This document shows, one piece after another, positions 47,132 to 55,350 of a stretch of 64,000 nucleotides of DNA; within the stretch, counting starts at the first letter, position 1, and each line of letters opens with the position of its first letter. The notes below the pieces were generated by a model, which saw only the letters and a program-made list of their open reading frames with translations, did not search any database and had not been told where the DNA came from. A program made the translations under genes and the position numbers. The stretch is taken from contig NZ_BLJI01000007.1 of assembly GCF_017312365.1 (NCBI RefSeq), forward strand, positions 1-64,000, in the 5' to 3' direction. Source of the DNA: Chroococcus sp. FPU101. GTDB taxonomy: Bacteria; Cyanobacteriota; Cyanobacteriia; Cyanobacteriales; Microcystaceae.

Positions 47132-48034
47132 ATGGCAGCAGATCAATTAATTCGTGCAACAGCAGCAGACGGTGGTATTAGAGCAGTAGGAGTGATTTCA
47201 ACACGTCTTACAGAAGAAGCACGTCAACGTCATAAACTGTCTTATGTCGCAACAGCCGCGTTAGGTCGGGCAATGTCTTCGGGTTTATTACTGGCATCGA
47301 GTATGAAACGCGAAGATTCACGAGTTAATATACGCATCAAAGGTAATGGCCCGATGGGGGGTTTACTGGTTGATGCGGGTTTAGATGGTACAGTACGAGG
47401 TTATGTTGATAACCCAGATGTCGAATTACCGCCGAATGCTCAAGGTAAATTAGATGTTGGTGGTGCCGTTGGACATGAAGGCTATTTATATGTCGTTAGG
47501 GATGTAGGTTACGGCTATCCCTATTCTAGTACAGTTGAATTAATCTCAGGAGAAGTAGGGGAAGATGTTGCCCATTATTTGATGACTTCTGAACAAACCC
47601 CATCTGCTCTTTTAGTCGGTGTTTTTGTTGGACAAGATGGCGTGACTGCTTCGGGTGGAATTTTATTACAAGTGATGCCCAAAGCAGCTAGAGACGAAGC
47701 TTTAGTAGCCACTCTAGAATCACGAGTTAGTGAATTAAGTGGTTTTACACCGCTATTACGTTCAGGCAAAACATTACAAGAAATCTTTGGGCAGTTACTC
47801 GGTGATTTAGGTTTAGTCATTCTACCCGAAATTCAGATGGTACGTTTTGACTGTAAATGTTCTTTTGAGAGAGTTTTAGGCGCCCTGAAATTATTGGGTA
47901 AAGATGAGTTACTGGATATGATCGAAAAAGATAACGGGGCTGAAGCCACCTGTCATTTTTGTAATGAAGTATATCATGCGAGTAGCGACCATCTCATGCA
48001 GTTAATCAATGATTTACAGGAAGCTACCGTTTAA
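47132..48034 (+). CDS. hslO: redox-regulated chaperone Hsp33
   Basis: 300 residues. The N-terminal fold has GNGPMGGLLVDAGLDGTVRG and GVFVGQDGVTASGGILLQVMP. The C-terminal zinc switch is complete: CKC at 241-243 and CHFC at 274-277. On oxidation these Cys form disulfides, zinc leaves, and the protein becomes an ATP-independent holdase. Standard length. It stands alone 72 bases upstream of ispF. It adds to the oxidative-stress set here (NTRC, sulfiredoxin). Confidence 0.96.
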   Translation: MAADQLIRATAADGGIRAVGVISTRLTEEARQRHKLSYVATAALGRAMSSGLLLASSMKREDSRVNIRIKGNGPMGGLLVDAGLDGTVRGYVDNPDVELPPNAQGKLDVGGAVGHEGYLYVVRDVGYGYPYSSTVELISGEVGEDVAHYLMTSEQTPSALLVGVFVGQDGVTASGGILLQVMPKAARDEALVATLESRVSELSGFTPLLRSGKTLQEIFGQLLGDLGLVILPEIQMVRFDCKCSFERVLGALKLLGKDELLDMIEKDNGAEATCHFCNEVYHASSDHLMQLINDLQEATV

Positions 48035-48106
48035 CCACAATGAATGCTCGTGTGATTCCTTTTCGTGTGAGGATAAAGATAGTTTGACGCGTTTCTCAAT
48101 CAACTT

Positions 48107-48586
48107 ATGTCTATTCGCATCGGTAACGGTTACGATATCCATCGCTTAGTAGAAGGTCGATCCCTGATTTTAGGTGGGCTAAAAATTTCGCATTCTGTAG
48201 GTCTTTTGGGTCATAGTGATGCCGATGTACTAACTCATGCGATTATGGATGCTATGCTTGGGGCTTTAAGTTTAGGTGATATTGGGCATTATTTCCCGCC
48301 ATCTGACCTGCAATGGGCAGGGGCTAACAGCTTGTTATTATTAGCTTCTGTTCATCAGATTATTCAAGAAAAAGGCTGGCAAATTGGGAATATTGACTCA
48401 GTAATTGTCGCAGAAAGACCTAAATTAAAGCCCCACATTCCACAAATGCGCGAAAAATTAGCCGAAACTTTAATGATTTCATCTGAGCAAATTAGCGTCA
48501 AAGCTACGACAAATGAACAATTAGGGCCAGTGGGACGAGAAGAAGGAATTGCCGCTTATGCAGTGGCTTTACTGGTTAGAAAATAG
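48107..48586 (+). CDS. ispF: 2-C-methyl-D-erythritol 2,4-cyclodiphosphate synthase
   Basis: 159 residues. [20 protein letters not shown] carries the metal-binding Asp and His of [23 protein letters not shown] is the family signature, and [20 protein letters not shown] closes the active site. It cyclises CDP-ME 2-phosphate in the plastidial-type MEP isoprenoid pathway. No other MEP gene is nearby. Confidence 0.97.
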   Translation: MSIRIGNGYDIHRLVEGRSLILGGLKISHSVGLLGHSDADVLTHAIMDAMLGALSLGDIGHYFPPSDLQWAGANSLLLLASVHQIIQEKGWQIGNIDSVIVAERPKLKPHIPQMREKLAETLMISSEQISVKATTNEQLGPVGREEGIAAYAVALLVRK

Positions 48587-48676
48587 ATAAGATTACGATT
48601 TTTAAGGAATTGCACAAAATTGCTAGATCTTTGCATAAAATCGGGAATTATCTATTTAAACAACTAATGACAAAAA

Positions 48677-49858
48677 ATGTTTAAACGAATTTTCTGGATG
48701 TCCTTGGCGACTTTTGCAATTTCTAGTCAGCCAGCTATGGCTAGTAATTTTGTTCCGACGGTTCTGCAAACGGGTTTACAAAGTCCTAGAGGAATGACAT
48801 TTGGCCCCGATGGTCAACTTTATATCACTGAAGCAGGTTCGGGTGGAAATGGGGCGTGTGTTCCTTCTCCTAGCGCACCTGGTGAAACTCTCTGTTATGG
48901 TGCCAGTAGCGCGATCGCACGTCTAAACGTACAAACTAATACACTTGAACGCATTACAACGGGTTTACCGTCTCTTGCTTTAGCCAATGGCGGAGATGCG
49001 ACAGGACTTCAAGATCTCTCATTTGATGCCAATGGTAATCTATATGGTGTGATTGGCTTTGCAAGTGATCCCACGAACCGTGATACAGTGGTCGGGGTAA
49101 ATGATTTTGCACATTTGATCAAAGTTGATTTATCAAATCCTTCTTCTTGGTCATTAGTCACAGATATTGCTAGTTATGAACTGAATAATAATCCAGATGG
49201 GACGGATATCGTTAGTAATCCTTTTTCGGTTGCGGTTCAAGGCAATACTATCTATGCAACCGATGGCGGAGGTAATGCACTTTATACGATCGCAGAAGAT
49301 GGTACAATTTCTACGGTTACAGTCATTCCGCAGCGTGATGTATTTAATCCAATTCCAGGGTTACCGAATCCTTTTCCGATGCAAGCTGTCCCCACTGGAA
49401 TAGCGGTAGGATCAGATCAAGCTGTTTATGTAGCTCAGTATACAGGTTTTCCTTTTCCTCCTGGTGGTGCCAATATTTATCGATATGAGCAAGGGGTGTT
49501 AGATGTTTATGCCACTGGTTTTACTAATATTGTTGATATCGCTTTTGCCCCAGATAATAGTCTTTATGTCCTTGAATATGCGACTAATGTTTTAGGGGGA
49601 GATTTATCGGGTAATCTATGGCAAATCAACCCGAATGGTACAAAAAGAAAAGTTTATAGCCAAATATCAACTCCTACTGGTTTAGCTATTAGTCCAAATG
49701 GTAACATTTATATTGCTAATCAGGGATATGTTGCAGGAGAAGGGGAAATCATTGAACTTCGATCTGTTCCCGAAAAACAATCACCAGTCGGTTTATTATT
49801 AGTAACTTCTGCCTGTGTTTTGATCTTTAAAACCAAAGGTAAGTCAAAAAATTCTTAA
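48677..49858 (+). CDS. ScyD/ScyE-family secreted beta-propeller protein with a PEP-CTERM-like tail
   Basis: 393 residues with a signal peptide (cut near AMA at residue 22). The body is made of NHL-type propeller blades, each with GLYxAxxG-like turns: GLQSPRGMTFGPDGQLYITE, GLQDLSFDANGNLYGVIGF, PTGIAVGSDQAVYVAQYTG and PTGLAISPNGNIYIANQG. This matches the ScyD/ScyE family known from scytonemin clusters, although no other scy gene is present and family members occur widely. The C-terminus reads VPEKQSP, a hydrophobic helix, then KTKGKSKN, which resembles a PEP-CTERM sorting signal with Lys-Gln in place of Pro-Ser. Confidence 0.8.
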   Translation: MFKRIFWMSLATFAISSQPAMASNFVPTVLQTGLQSPRGMTFGPDGQLYITEAGSGGNGACVPSPSAPGETLCYGASSAIARLNVQTNTLERITTGLPSLALANGGDATGLQDLSFDANGNLYGVIGFASDPTNRDTVVGVNDFAHLIKVDLSNPSSWSLVTDIASYELNNNPDGTDIVSNPFSVAVQGNTIYATDGGGNALYTIAEDGTISTVTVIPQRDVFNPIPGLPNPFPMQAVPTGIAVGSDQAVYVAQYTGFPFPPGGANIYRYEQGVLDVYATGFTNIVDIAFAPDNSLYVLEYATNVLGGDLSGNLWQINPNGTKRKVYSQISTPTGLAISPNGNIYIANQGYVAGEGEIIELRSVPEKQSPVGLLLVTSACVLIFKTKGKSKNS

Positions 49859-49896
49859 ATAAGACAATCACTAGACAATTTAAACACTAACCGAAG

Positions 49897-49935
49897 CCAC
49901 CCTGAAATGTATGAGCATATTACGTCTTAGGGTGG
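49897..49935 (+). terminator. hairpin after the propeller gene
   Basis: CCACCCT (49897-49903) pairs with AGGGTGG (49929-49935) across a 25-base loop, 38 bases past the stop at 49858. The U tract is weak (TTGTT). Confidence 0.4.
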
Positions 49936-50014
49936 TTGTTCAGAAAAGTATTATATAAGGAATTTTGATAAGATCAATTGGCTACATAATCAAAACAATT
50001 GATTAAAGTAGGCT

Positions 50015-50056
50015 GTATGATTACCTACATTTATTCATTTAACTAGCCTTTATCTT
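50015..50056 (+). promoter_or_regulatory. NtcA-activated promoter of the nrt/cmp-type transporter
   Basis: GTA (50015-50017), 8 bases, TAC (50026-50028) is an exact NtcA consensus. It is followed by exactly 22 bases and then TATCTT (50051-50056), which fits the TAN3T -10 box of class II NtcA promoters. Transcription would start near 50063, making a leader of about 275 bases that contains the riboswitch. NtcA activates such promoters under nitrogen limitation when 2-oxoglutarate is high. Confidence 0.8.
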
Positions 50057-50090
50057 GTTATAAAGATTGTGTTAGACTAATTTTCATTAA

Positions 50091-50256
50091 CTCAAACAAG
50101 TCAGCCTAATCTAGTTCTTGAGAGAGCTAGAACGGAGGAACCAAAACAAGGGGCGTATTAAAGACATTTCCGACTCAGAAAAATCTTAAGGAAGTCTTTA
50201 AAGGGTAACTCTCAATCCTAGCCCGTCAGCTAACTTCGTAGGCTTTGAGAGGAGAC
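50091..50256 (+). ncRNA. c-di-AMP riboswitch (ydaO-yuaA type)
   Basis: The leader matches the ydaO motif in order: CGGAGGAACCA (from about 50132), AGGGGCGTATT, a stem TTAAAGAC/GTCTTTAA (50158-50165 with 50194-50201), AGGGTAACTCTC, and the most conserved block CCCGTCAGCTAACTTCGTAG (50222-50241), ending in TTTGAGAGGAG. Stem CTCAAA (50091-50096) with TTTGAG (50244-50249) can form P1, while CTCTCAA (50209-50215) can pair with TTGAGAG (50245-50251); these share bases. The permease ATG is about 80 bases downstream. The aptamer binds two c-di-AMP and usually turns genes off at high ligand. Confidence 0.9.
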
Positions 50257-50337
50257 TGGAGCATCAGCATTATTAAAATTGCATGATACCATCAGTGTCC
50301 TTGGCTGGTCTTAGTTTGCCTTCGACTTGGTGTAACT

Positions 50338-51192
50338 ATGTCAATTCAACTACTTAATTTATCTGCGATTTTACTCACAGTAAAGTCAGCGTGGAAATCA
50401 TCTAAACCCTTCTTTTTACGAGATTCTTTTCTACTGCCTTTAGCTGGATTTATTGGAATCATCGTACTGTGGTGGATAGTAGCATTATTTAATGATGATT
50501 TAATGCCGACACCACCCGAAGCTTTAATGGCTAATCTAGACTATATTCTTAATCCTTTCTACAATAGAGGCCCAGGTAATTTAGGAATTGGCTGGTTATT
50601 AATTGCCAGTTTAAGACGGGTTTTAATTGGTTTTATTTTAAGTGCGTTAGTTGCTATTCCAGTTGGCTTTTTAATTGGGATGTCGAAAAAAGCCATGTTA
50701 GCACTTAATCCCATTATTCAAATATTTAAACCTGTTTCTCCCCTTGCTTGGTTGCCCATTGCCCTAGCGATTTTCAATTTAGCTGATCCTTCCGCAATTT
50801 TTGTGATTTTTATTACTTCTTTATGGCCAACCATCATTAATACTGCATTAGGGGTATCTAGTGTAGATCAAGATTATCTAAATGTGGCAAAAGTTTTAGA
50901 AATGCCACGATGGAGACAAATTACTAAAATTATTCTTCCTGCTAGTTTGCCCTACATTTTTACGGGATTAAGAATTAGTTTAGGAATTGCTTGGTTAGTG
51001 ATTGTAGCGGTCGAAATGCTGACAGGTGGCTTAGGAATTGGCTTTTTTGTTTGGGATGAATGGAATCGTTTAAACCTCAATTCGGTATTTTTAGCCGTCT
51101 TAGTGATTGGTCTAACGGGATTATTCTTAGACTATCTCTTAGGACAAATTCAAGCGTTAGTGACCCATCGTAAAGCAAAAGTTAGCGTTTAG
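50338..51192 (+). CDS. ABC transporter permease, nitrate/bicarbonate (NrtB/CmpB) family
   Basis: 284 residues with about six helices. LPLAGFIGIIVLWWIVALFN opens it, and the BPD-type loop contains AKVLEMPRWRQITKIILPAS, then LPYIFTGLRISLGIAWLVIV, EMLTGGLGIGFFVWDEWNRL; this is very close to NrtB/CmpB. It is the first gene of a three-gene operon behind an NtcA site and a c-di-AMP riboswitch. In classical nrt and cmp operons the binding-protein gene comes first, so this is a distinct paralogous system. The substrate (nitrate, nitrite, bicarbonate or other small anion) cannot be fixed. Confidence 0.88.
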   Translation: MSIQLLNLSAILLTVKSAWKSSKPFFLRDSFLLPLAGFIGIIVLWWIVALFNDDLMPTPPEALMANLDYILNPFYNRGPGNLGIGWLLIASLRRVLIGFILSALVAIPVGFLIGMSKKAMLALNPIIQIFKPVSPLAWLPIALAIFNLADPSAIFVIFITSLWPTIINTALGVSSVDQDYLNVAKVLEMPRWRQITKIILPASLPYIFTGLRISLGIAWLVIVAVEMLTGGLGIGFFVWDEWNRLNLNSVFLAVLVIGLTGLFLDYLLGQIQALVTHRKAKVSV

Positions 51193-51237
51193 TTTTTATT
51201 CGATAACCCTTGACTTTTAAATCAGGAAAAACTAACG

Positions 51238-52668
51238 ATGAATGACAATTGGACACGACGAAAATTTATCTATACATTAGGCACAACGGCAGCAGGATTA
51301 ACATTTTCTTCCTGTAGTATTAGTGGCAATAGAGGTCTATCACAGCTATCAGAAACAGCACGAAACGTCAAACCCATTATTGATCCAAGTACCCTAGAAA
51401 AGCCTAACTTAAAAGTTGGTTTTGTTCCTGTTAATGATTGCGCTCCTTTTGCGATCGCATGGGAAAAAGGATTCTTTCGCAAATATGGACTCAATGTCAC
51501 CCTCAGTCGGGAGGCAAGTTGGGGAACCTCACGGGATGGCGTAATCTTCGGACGTTTGGACGCATCACCCGTTGTATCTGGTGCGGTGACGAATGCTAGA
51601 ACAGGTGCAGAAGGCGCACGTCACGCCCCTTTGTGTGCAGCCATGACGATCCACCGTCACGGAAATGCGATGACGATGAATCGTGCCATGTGGGACGCAG
51701 GGCTACGTCCTTGGCAAGAATATAAGGGAAATTTAGAGGAATTTGGACAGGATTTCCGCAATTATTTTGATAAATTACCCATAGACCGCCGTCTTTGGGC
51801 AGTTGTTCTAAGTTCATCTATTTATGAATACTTTGTCCGTTATCTCACAGCGACTACGGGAGTTAGCCCCGATGAAGAATTTAGGACGATCATTATTCCA
51901 CCGCCCCAGATGGTGAGTAATATGCGAATTGGAGCCATGCAAGCTTATATGGTTGCCGAGCCTTGGAACACTCGCGCTCTCACGCCATTAGGTAAAAAAA
52001 GTCAACAGGTGGGCTTCACTTTTGCTCAAGGTCGAGAAATTTGGCGGGGTCATCCCGATCGTCTTTTAGCGGTCATGGAATCTTTTATTCAAGAAAATCC
52101 TAAAACCTATCGTAGCTTAGTAAAAGCGATGATTGAAGCGTGTCAGTATTGCAGCGATCCAAAAAATCGTCCTGAAGTGGCTAAACTAATTACCGATCGT
52201 TCTTTCACTGGTGCTAAACCTAAAACAGGCCCCATTGATAAATTTACTCGTCCTGGTATTGTCGGAGAATACAATTATGGCGGGTTTGATGACCAAAAAC
52301 GGACGATTAATTCGGAAGAAACAACGCTTTTTTTCGATTTACCTGAAGATTTAACACAAATTCCAGGTAATCACTCGACTTTCCTCTGGCAATCACATAG
52401 TATCTGGTTAATGACACAATCGGCACGCTGGGGACAAATTCCAGAAATTCCCAAAAATGCTGAAGAATTAGCTCGAAAAGCGTGGAAAACCGATTTATAT
52501 CGAGAAATAGCCGCAGAAATGGGGATTGAGTGCCCCAAAGATGATTATAAAATAGAGCCGCCAGAAGCTTTTATCGACAAAAAAGGATTTGATCCGAGTG
52601 ATCCCGTCGGCTATCTGAAAAGTTTTGAAATTAGAGCAAACCAACCCCAACTATTTTATTTATCTTAA
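51238..52668 (+). CDS. Tat-exported solute-binding lipoprotein, NrtA/CmpA family
   Basis: 476 residues. The N-terminus has a twin-arginine signal (TRRKFIYTLGTTAAGLTF) followed by a lipobox-like FSSC at about residue 25, as in NrtA and CmpA. The mature part follows the family: KVGFVPVNDCAPFAIAWEKG, FFRKYGLNVTLSREASWGTS, GRLDASPVVSGAV and HGNAMTMNR. It should capture an anion in the periplasm and pass it to the permease encoded 45 bases upstream. Nitrate versus bicarbonate preference depends on pocket residues that I cannot assign here. Confidence 0.88.
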   Translation: MNDNWTRRKFIYTLGTTAAGLTFSSCSISGNRGLSQLSETARNVKPIIDPSTLEKPNLKVGFVPVNDCAPFAIAWEKGFFRKYGLNVTLSREASWGTSRDGVIFGRLDASPVVSGAVTNARTGAEGARHAPLCAAMTIHRHGNAMTMNRAMWDAGLRPWQEYKGNLEEFGQDFRNYFDKLPIDRRLWAVVLSSSIYEYFVRYLTATTGVSPDEEFRTIIIPPPQMVSNMRIGAMQAYMVAEPWNTRALTPLGKKSQQVGFTFAQGREIWRGHPDRLLAVMESFIQENPKTYRSLVKAMIEACQYCSDPKNRPEVAKLITDRSFTGAKPKTGPIDKFTRPGIVGEYNYGGFDDQKRTINSEETTLFFDLPEDLTQIPGNHSTFLWQSHSIWLMTQSARWGQIPEIPKNAEELARKAWKTDLYREIAAEMGIECPKDDYKIEPPEAFIDKKGFDPSDPVGYLKSFEIRANQPQLFYLS

Positions 52669-52685
52669 AAAAAACTCAAATTAAT

Positions 52686-53516
52686 ATGACTCAATTCGAT
52701 TTTTCTCATCCTTCCTCGGAAATGCTTGCCGATCAATTCCTAGAAATTGACAACTTAGTTAAAGCTTATCCAACTCCTGAAGGCGATAACTTTGTCGTTT
52801 TAGATGGCATCAATCTAACCATGAATTCAGATGAATACATTTCGATTATCGGTCATTCGGGCTGCGGTAAATCGACTTTACTTAAAATTGTTGCAGGTTT
52901 AGAAAAGGCAACATCTGGAACCGTATGTTTAGAAGGCAAAGAAGTTCGCAAACCAGGGGCCGAAAGAATGATGGTTTTTCAGCATTACTCCTTACTTCCT
53001 TGGTTAACCGTTCAAGAAAATATACGTCTAGCGGTAGATGAAGTGTATAAAAATGCCTCACATCGAGAAAAACAGCATATTGTCAGCGAACACATCACAA
53101 TGGTTAATTTAGCAGCAGCAGCGAATAAATATCCCGATGAAATTTCGGGAGGGATGAAGCAACGAGTCGGTATTGCTAGAGCCTTAGCCATCCGTCCTAA
53201 AATGTTATTGATGGATGAACCTTTTGGCGCGTTAGATGCCTTAACCCGTCGAAAATTACAACTTCAAGTGCTGAAAATTTGTGAACAAAACAAATTAGCA
53301 GTGATGATGGTCACTCATGATGTTGATGAAGCGATCTTGATGTCCGATCGCATTATCATGATGAAAAATGGGCCTAATGCAACCATTGGTGAGATAATCA
53401 GGGTTCCATTCTCTCATCCGCGTGAACCCCATCAATTACGAGAGTCTCAGGAGTATTATGATCTTCGCAATCATGCTTTAGATTTTCTAGATCGTTATTT
53501 TACCCAAGATGATTGA
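52686..53516 (+). CDS. ABC transporter ATPase, NrtD/CmpD family
   Basis: 276 residues with all ATPase motifs: Walker A GHSGCGKST (from Gly56), Q-loop MVFQHYSLLPWLTVQENI, signature ISGGMKQRVGIARALAI, Walker B MLLMDEPFGALD and the switch VTHDVDEAI. There is no extra binding domain, so it is of NrtD/CmpD rather than NrtC type; the NrtC-type fused ATPase is missing and this subunit probably works as a homodimer. It is the last gene of the operon (17-base gap) and is followed by a hairpin that includes its stop codon. Confidence 0.92.
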   Translation: MTQFDFSHPSSEMLADQFLEIDNLVKAYPTPEGDNFVVLDGINLTMNSDEYISIIGHSGCGKSTLLKIVAGLEKATSGTVCLEGKEVRKPGAERMMVFQHYSLLPWLTVQENIRLAVDEVYKNASHREKQHIVSEHITMVNLAAAANKYPDEISGGMKQRVGIARALAIRPKMLLMDEPFGALDALTRRKLQLQVLKICEQNKLAVMMVTHDVDEAILMSDRIIMMKNGPNATIGEIIRVPFSHPREPHQLRESQEYYDLRNHALDFLDRYFTQDD

Positions 53517-53549
53517 GTCGTTACGTTTTGAAGCAGTAGAACGACTCAA
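53513..53549 (+). terminator. 10-bp hairpin at the end of the transporter operon
   Basis: TTGAGTCGTT (53513-53522) pairs perfectly with AACGACTCAA (53540-53549) across a 17-base loop; the ATPase stop codon TGA (53514-53516) lies in the left arm. No U tract follows, so it may act as an RNA 3'-end protector rather than an intrinsic terminator. Confidence 0.5.
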
Positions 53550-53625
53550 AAACTAGCTAGAATAAAGAATAGAATGAGAACTAATATCAATAAATTTATA
53601 GTAAGCCAAGACACTGGAGCAAAGG

Positions 53626-53985
53626 ATGACTCAAGCGACATCAACTCAAGCCCAAAGAGGCATTCAACTCACTGAATCCGCCCTCAAACACGTGATTATG
53701 TTACGAGATCAACAAGGCAAAGATCTCTACCTGCGTGTTGGCGTTCGTCAGGGTGGTTGTTCGGGAATGTCTTATATGATGGATTTTGATGATCCTAATA
53801 ACATCGGCGAACACGATGAAGTTTTTGACTATAATGGCTTTAATATCATCTGTGATCGCAAAAGTTTACTATACCTTTATGGTCTAGTCTTAGACTACAG
53901 CAACGCCATGATCGGAGGTGGTTTTCAATTTACGAACCCAAACGCGGCTCAGACTTGTGGGTGTGGTAAGTCTTTTGGTGTTTAA
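53626..53985 (+). CDS. sufA: iron-sulfur cluster assembly protein, SufA/IscA family
   Basis: 119 residues of the A-type carrier family. The three ligand Cys are present: GGCSGMSY in the middle and CGCGKSF at the C-terminus. GIQLTESALKHVIML at the N-terminus and GGGFQFTNPNAAQTCGCG match cyanobacterial SufA/IscA proteins that hold or deliver Fe-S clusters. Whether it is the SufA or IscA orthologue is uncertain. It is not with the suf operon. Confidence 0.88.
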   Translation: MTQATSTQAQRGIQLTESALKHVIMLRDQQGKDLYLRVGVRQGGCSGMSYMMDFDDPNNIGEHDEVFDYNGFNIICDRKSLLYLYGLVLDYSNAMIGGGFQFTNPNAAQTCGCGKSFGV

Positions 53986-53996
53986 TAGTAAGTTGG

Positions 53997-54016
53997 GGTG
54001 GGACGACTTACCCACC
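53997..54016. terminator. GGTGGG hairpin after sufA
   Basis: GGTGGG (53997-54002), an 8-base loop, CCCACC (54011-54016), 11 bases past the sufA stop and before the TPR gene. No U tract. Confidence 0.4.
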
Positions 54017-54044
54017 TAGCCACAAACACCAAGCGTAAAAAGAG

Positions 54045-54467
54045 ATGACAGAAACAGAAACAACGACACTTTTTGAAGAAGGATTAAAACGTTATCAAGC
54101 AGGAGAAGAACCAGAAACCTTACTCCCTGTGTTTGAAGACATTTGCAATCGCGCCCCAAAAAACGCCTCGGCTTGGGCTTGTGTAGCATGGTTATACTTA
54201 TTAATGGATAAACCTAAAAATGCCCTCAAAGCTGCCCAAAAAAGCGTCAAACTGGATGCCACGTCACCTCAATCTAGAATTAATCTTGCTCTAGCCCTTC
54301 TAGACTCAGGTGAAAAGGGTGTACGTCCTCATATTCAAGTGGTTCAACAAATTATGACCCTTGATGCCGATATTCGTCAAGATATCGAAGAAAATATCGA
54401 AGATGGACTAAATAGAAAACCCGACTGGGATAGCCTAAAACGTATTAAATCTTGGTTAAATAGCTAA
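54045..54467 (+). CDS. small TPR protein
   Basis: 140 residues. Two to three TPR-like helix pairs are visible (LFEEGLKRYQAGEEPETLLP, ASAWACVAWLYLLMDKPKNA, PQSRINLALALLDSGEKG), followed by an acidic helix and RKPDWDSLKRIKSWL. No catalytic residues, no signal peptide; probably a soluble protein-protein adaptor. The M48 peptidase gene starts 7 bases after its stop, so the two are probably cotranslated and may act together (inference). Confidence 0.78.
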   Translation: MTETETTTLFEEGLKRYQAGEEPETLLPVFEDICNRAPKNASAWACVAWLYLLMDKPKNALKAAQKSVKLDATSPQSRINLALALLDSGEKGVRPHIQVVQQIMTLDADIRQDIEENIEDGLNRKPDWDSLKRIKSWLNS

Positions 54468-54474
54468 AAATTCT

Positions 54475-55350
54475 ATGGGAATTGAAAAATTATTACTTAT
54501 TGGTCTAAAAGCAGATGATTTTCGTCATCCTCTTGATCTACAAGCAACCAATACTCTTAAACAACTCCCTGGTCTTGATGTCGCCATTAGGAGCATACTA
54601 GGGAATGTAGCCGAACAGTTCTTTTATCTCAACAATATCGCCTCTAGTGTGTTGGTGAGTGAAAAACAACTGCCTCATCTGCATAAATTACTTATCGATG
54701 CTTGTTCTACCTTAGACTTAGAACCCCCGCAACTCTACGTTCAACAAAACCCCGTCCCTAACGCCTATACTTTTGCGATGCGTGGGAAACAGCCCTTTAT
54801 GGTGTTGCATACATCACTCATTGATATGCTAACTCCAGAAGAAATTCAAGCCGTAATCGCCCATGAACTGGGACATCTTAAATGCGAACATGGTGTTTAT
54901 TTGACCATTGCCAATATTATGGTACTTGCGGCGGGACTTTTACCCAGTTGGGGAACAGCGATCGCTCAGACCCTACAAACCAGAATGCTAGAATGGGTCA
55001 GATGTGCTGAATTTAGTTGCGATCGGGCGGCTTTATTGGCTGTACAAGATCCTAAAGTTGTCATGTCCGTTTTGATGAAACTTGCTGGCGGATCTCCTAC
55101 TCTAGCCCCTCAGCTTAACTTAGATGCGTTTGTAGAACAAGCTAGAGCCTATGAAAATTTTAGTTCAAGTGAACTAGGCGAAATGCTTAAATCAGCGCAA
55201 ACTCAACAGTTAACCCATCCCGTCCCTGTTTTGAGAGCCAAAGAAATCGATCGTTGGGCTAGTTCTCCTGCTTACTCTAACTTGCTTTTAAAGCGCAAAA
55301 CAGGCTATAATAAACAAACGCAATTCAAGGGCGAATGGCGGAATTGGTAG
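54475..55350 (+). CDS. M48-family zinc metallopeptidase
   Basis: 291 residues. The zinc motif HELGH is His130-Glu131 with His134 (IAHELGHLKCEH). Downstream EFSCDRAALLAVQDP supplies the third zinc ligand, as in HtpX/Ste24-type peptidases. A hydrophobic segment lies at about 138-158. The N-terminal half (LLIGLKADDFRHPLDLQATN) is shared with cyanobacterial M48 proteins. The last eight residues and the TAG stop are encoded inside the tRNA-Leu gene that begins at 55329, so the natural C-terminus may have been altered. Likely membrane protein turnover; substrate unknown. Confidence 0.88.
   Translation: MGIEKLLLIGLKADDFRHPLDLQATNTLKQLPGLDVAIRSILGNVAEQFFYLNNIASSVLVSEKQLPHLHKLLIDACSTLDLEPPQLYVQQNPVPNAYTFAMRGKQPFMVLHTSLIDMLTPEEIQAVIAHELGHLKCEHGVYLTIANIMVLAAGLLPSWGTAIAQTLQTRMLEWVRCAEFSCDRAALLAVQDPKVVMSVLMKLAGGSPTLAPQLNLDAFVEQARAYENFSSSELGEMLKSAQTQQLTHPVPVLRAKEIDRWASSPAYSNLLLKRKTGYNKQTQFKGEWRNW

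Noticed and set aside
50283-50357. 24-codon upstream ORF overlapping the permease start
   Set aside because: No ribosome site and the product has no recognisable features; it may be chance, although a regulatory uORF in the riboswitch expression platform cannot be excluded.
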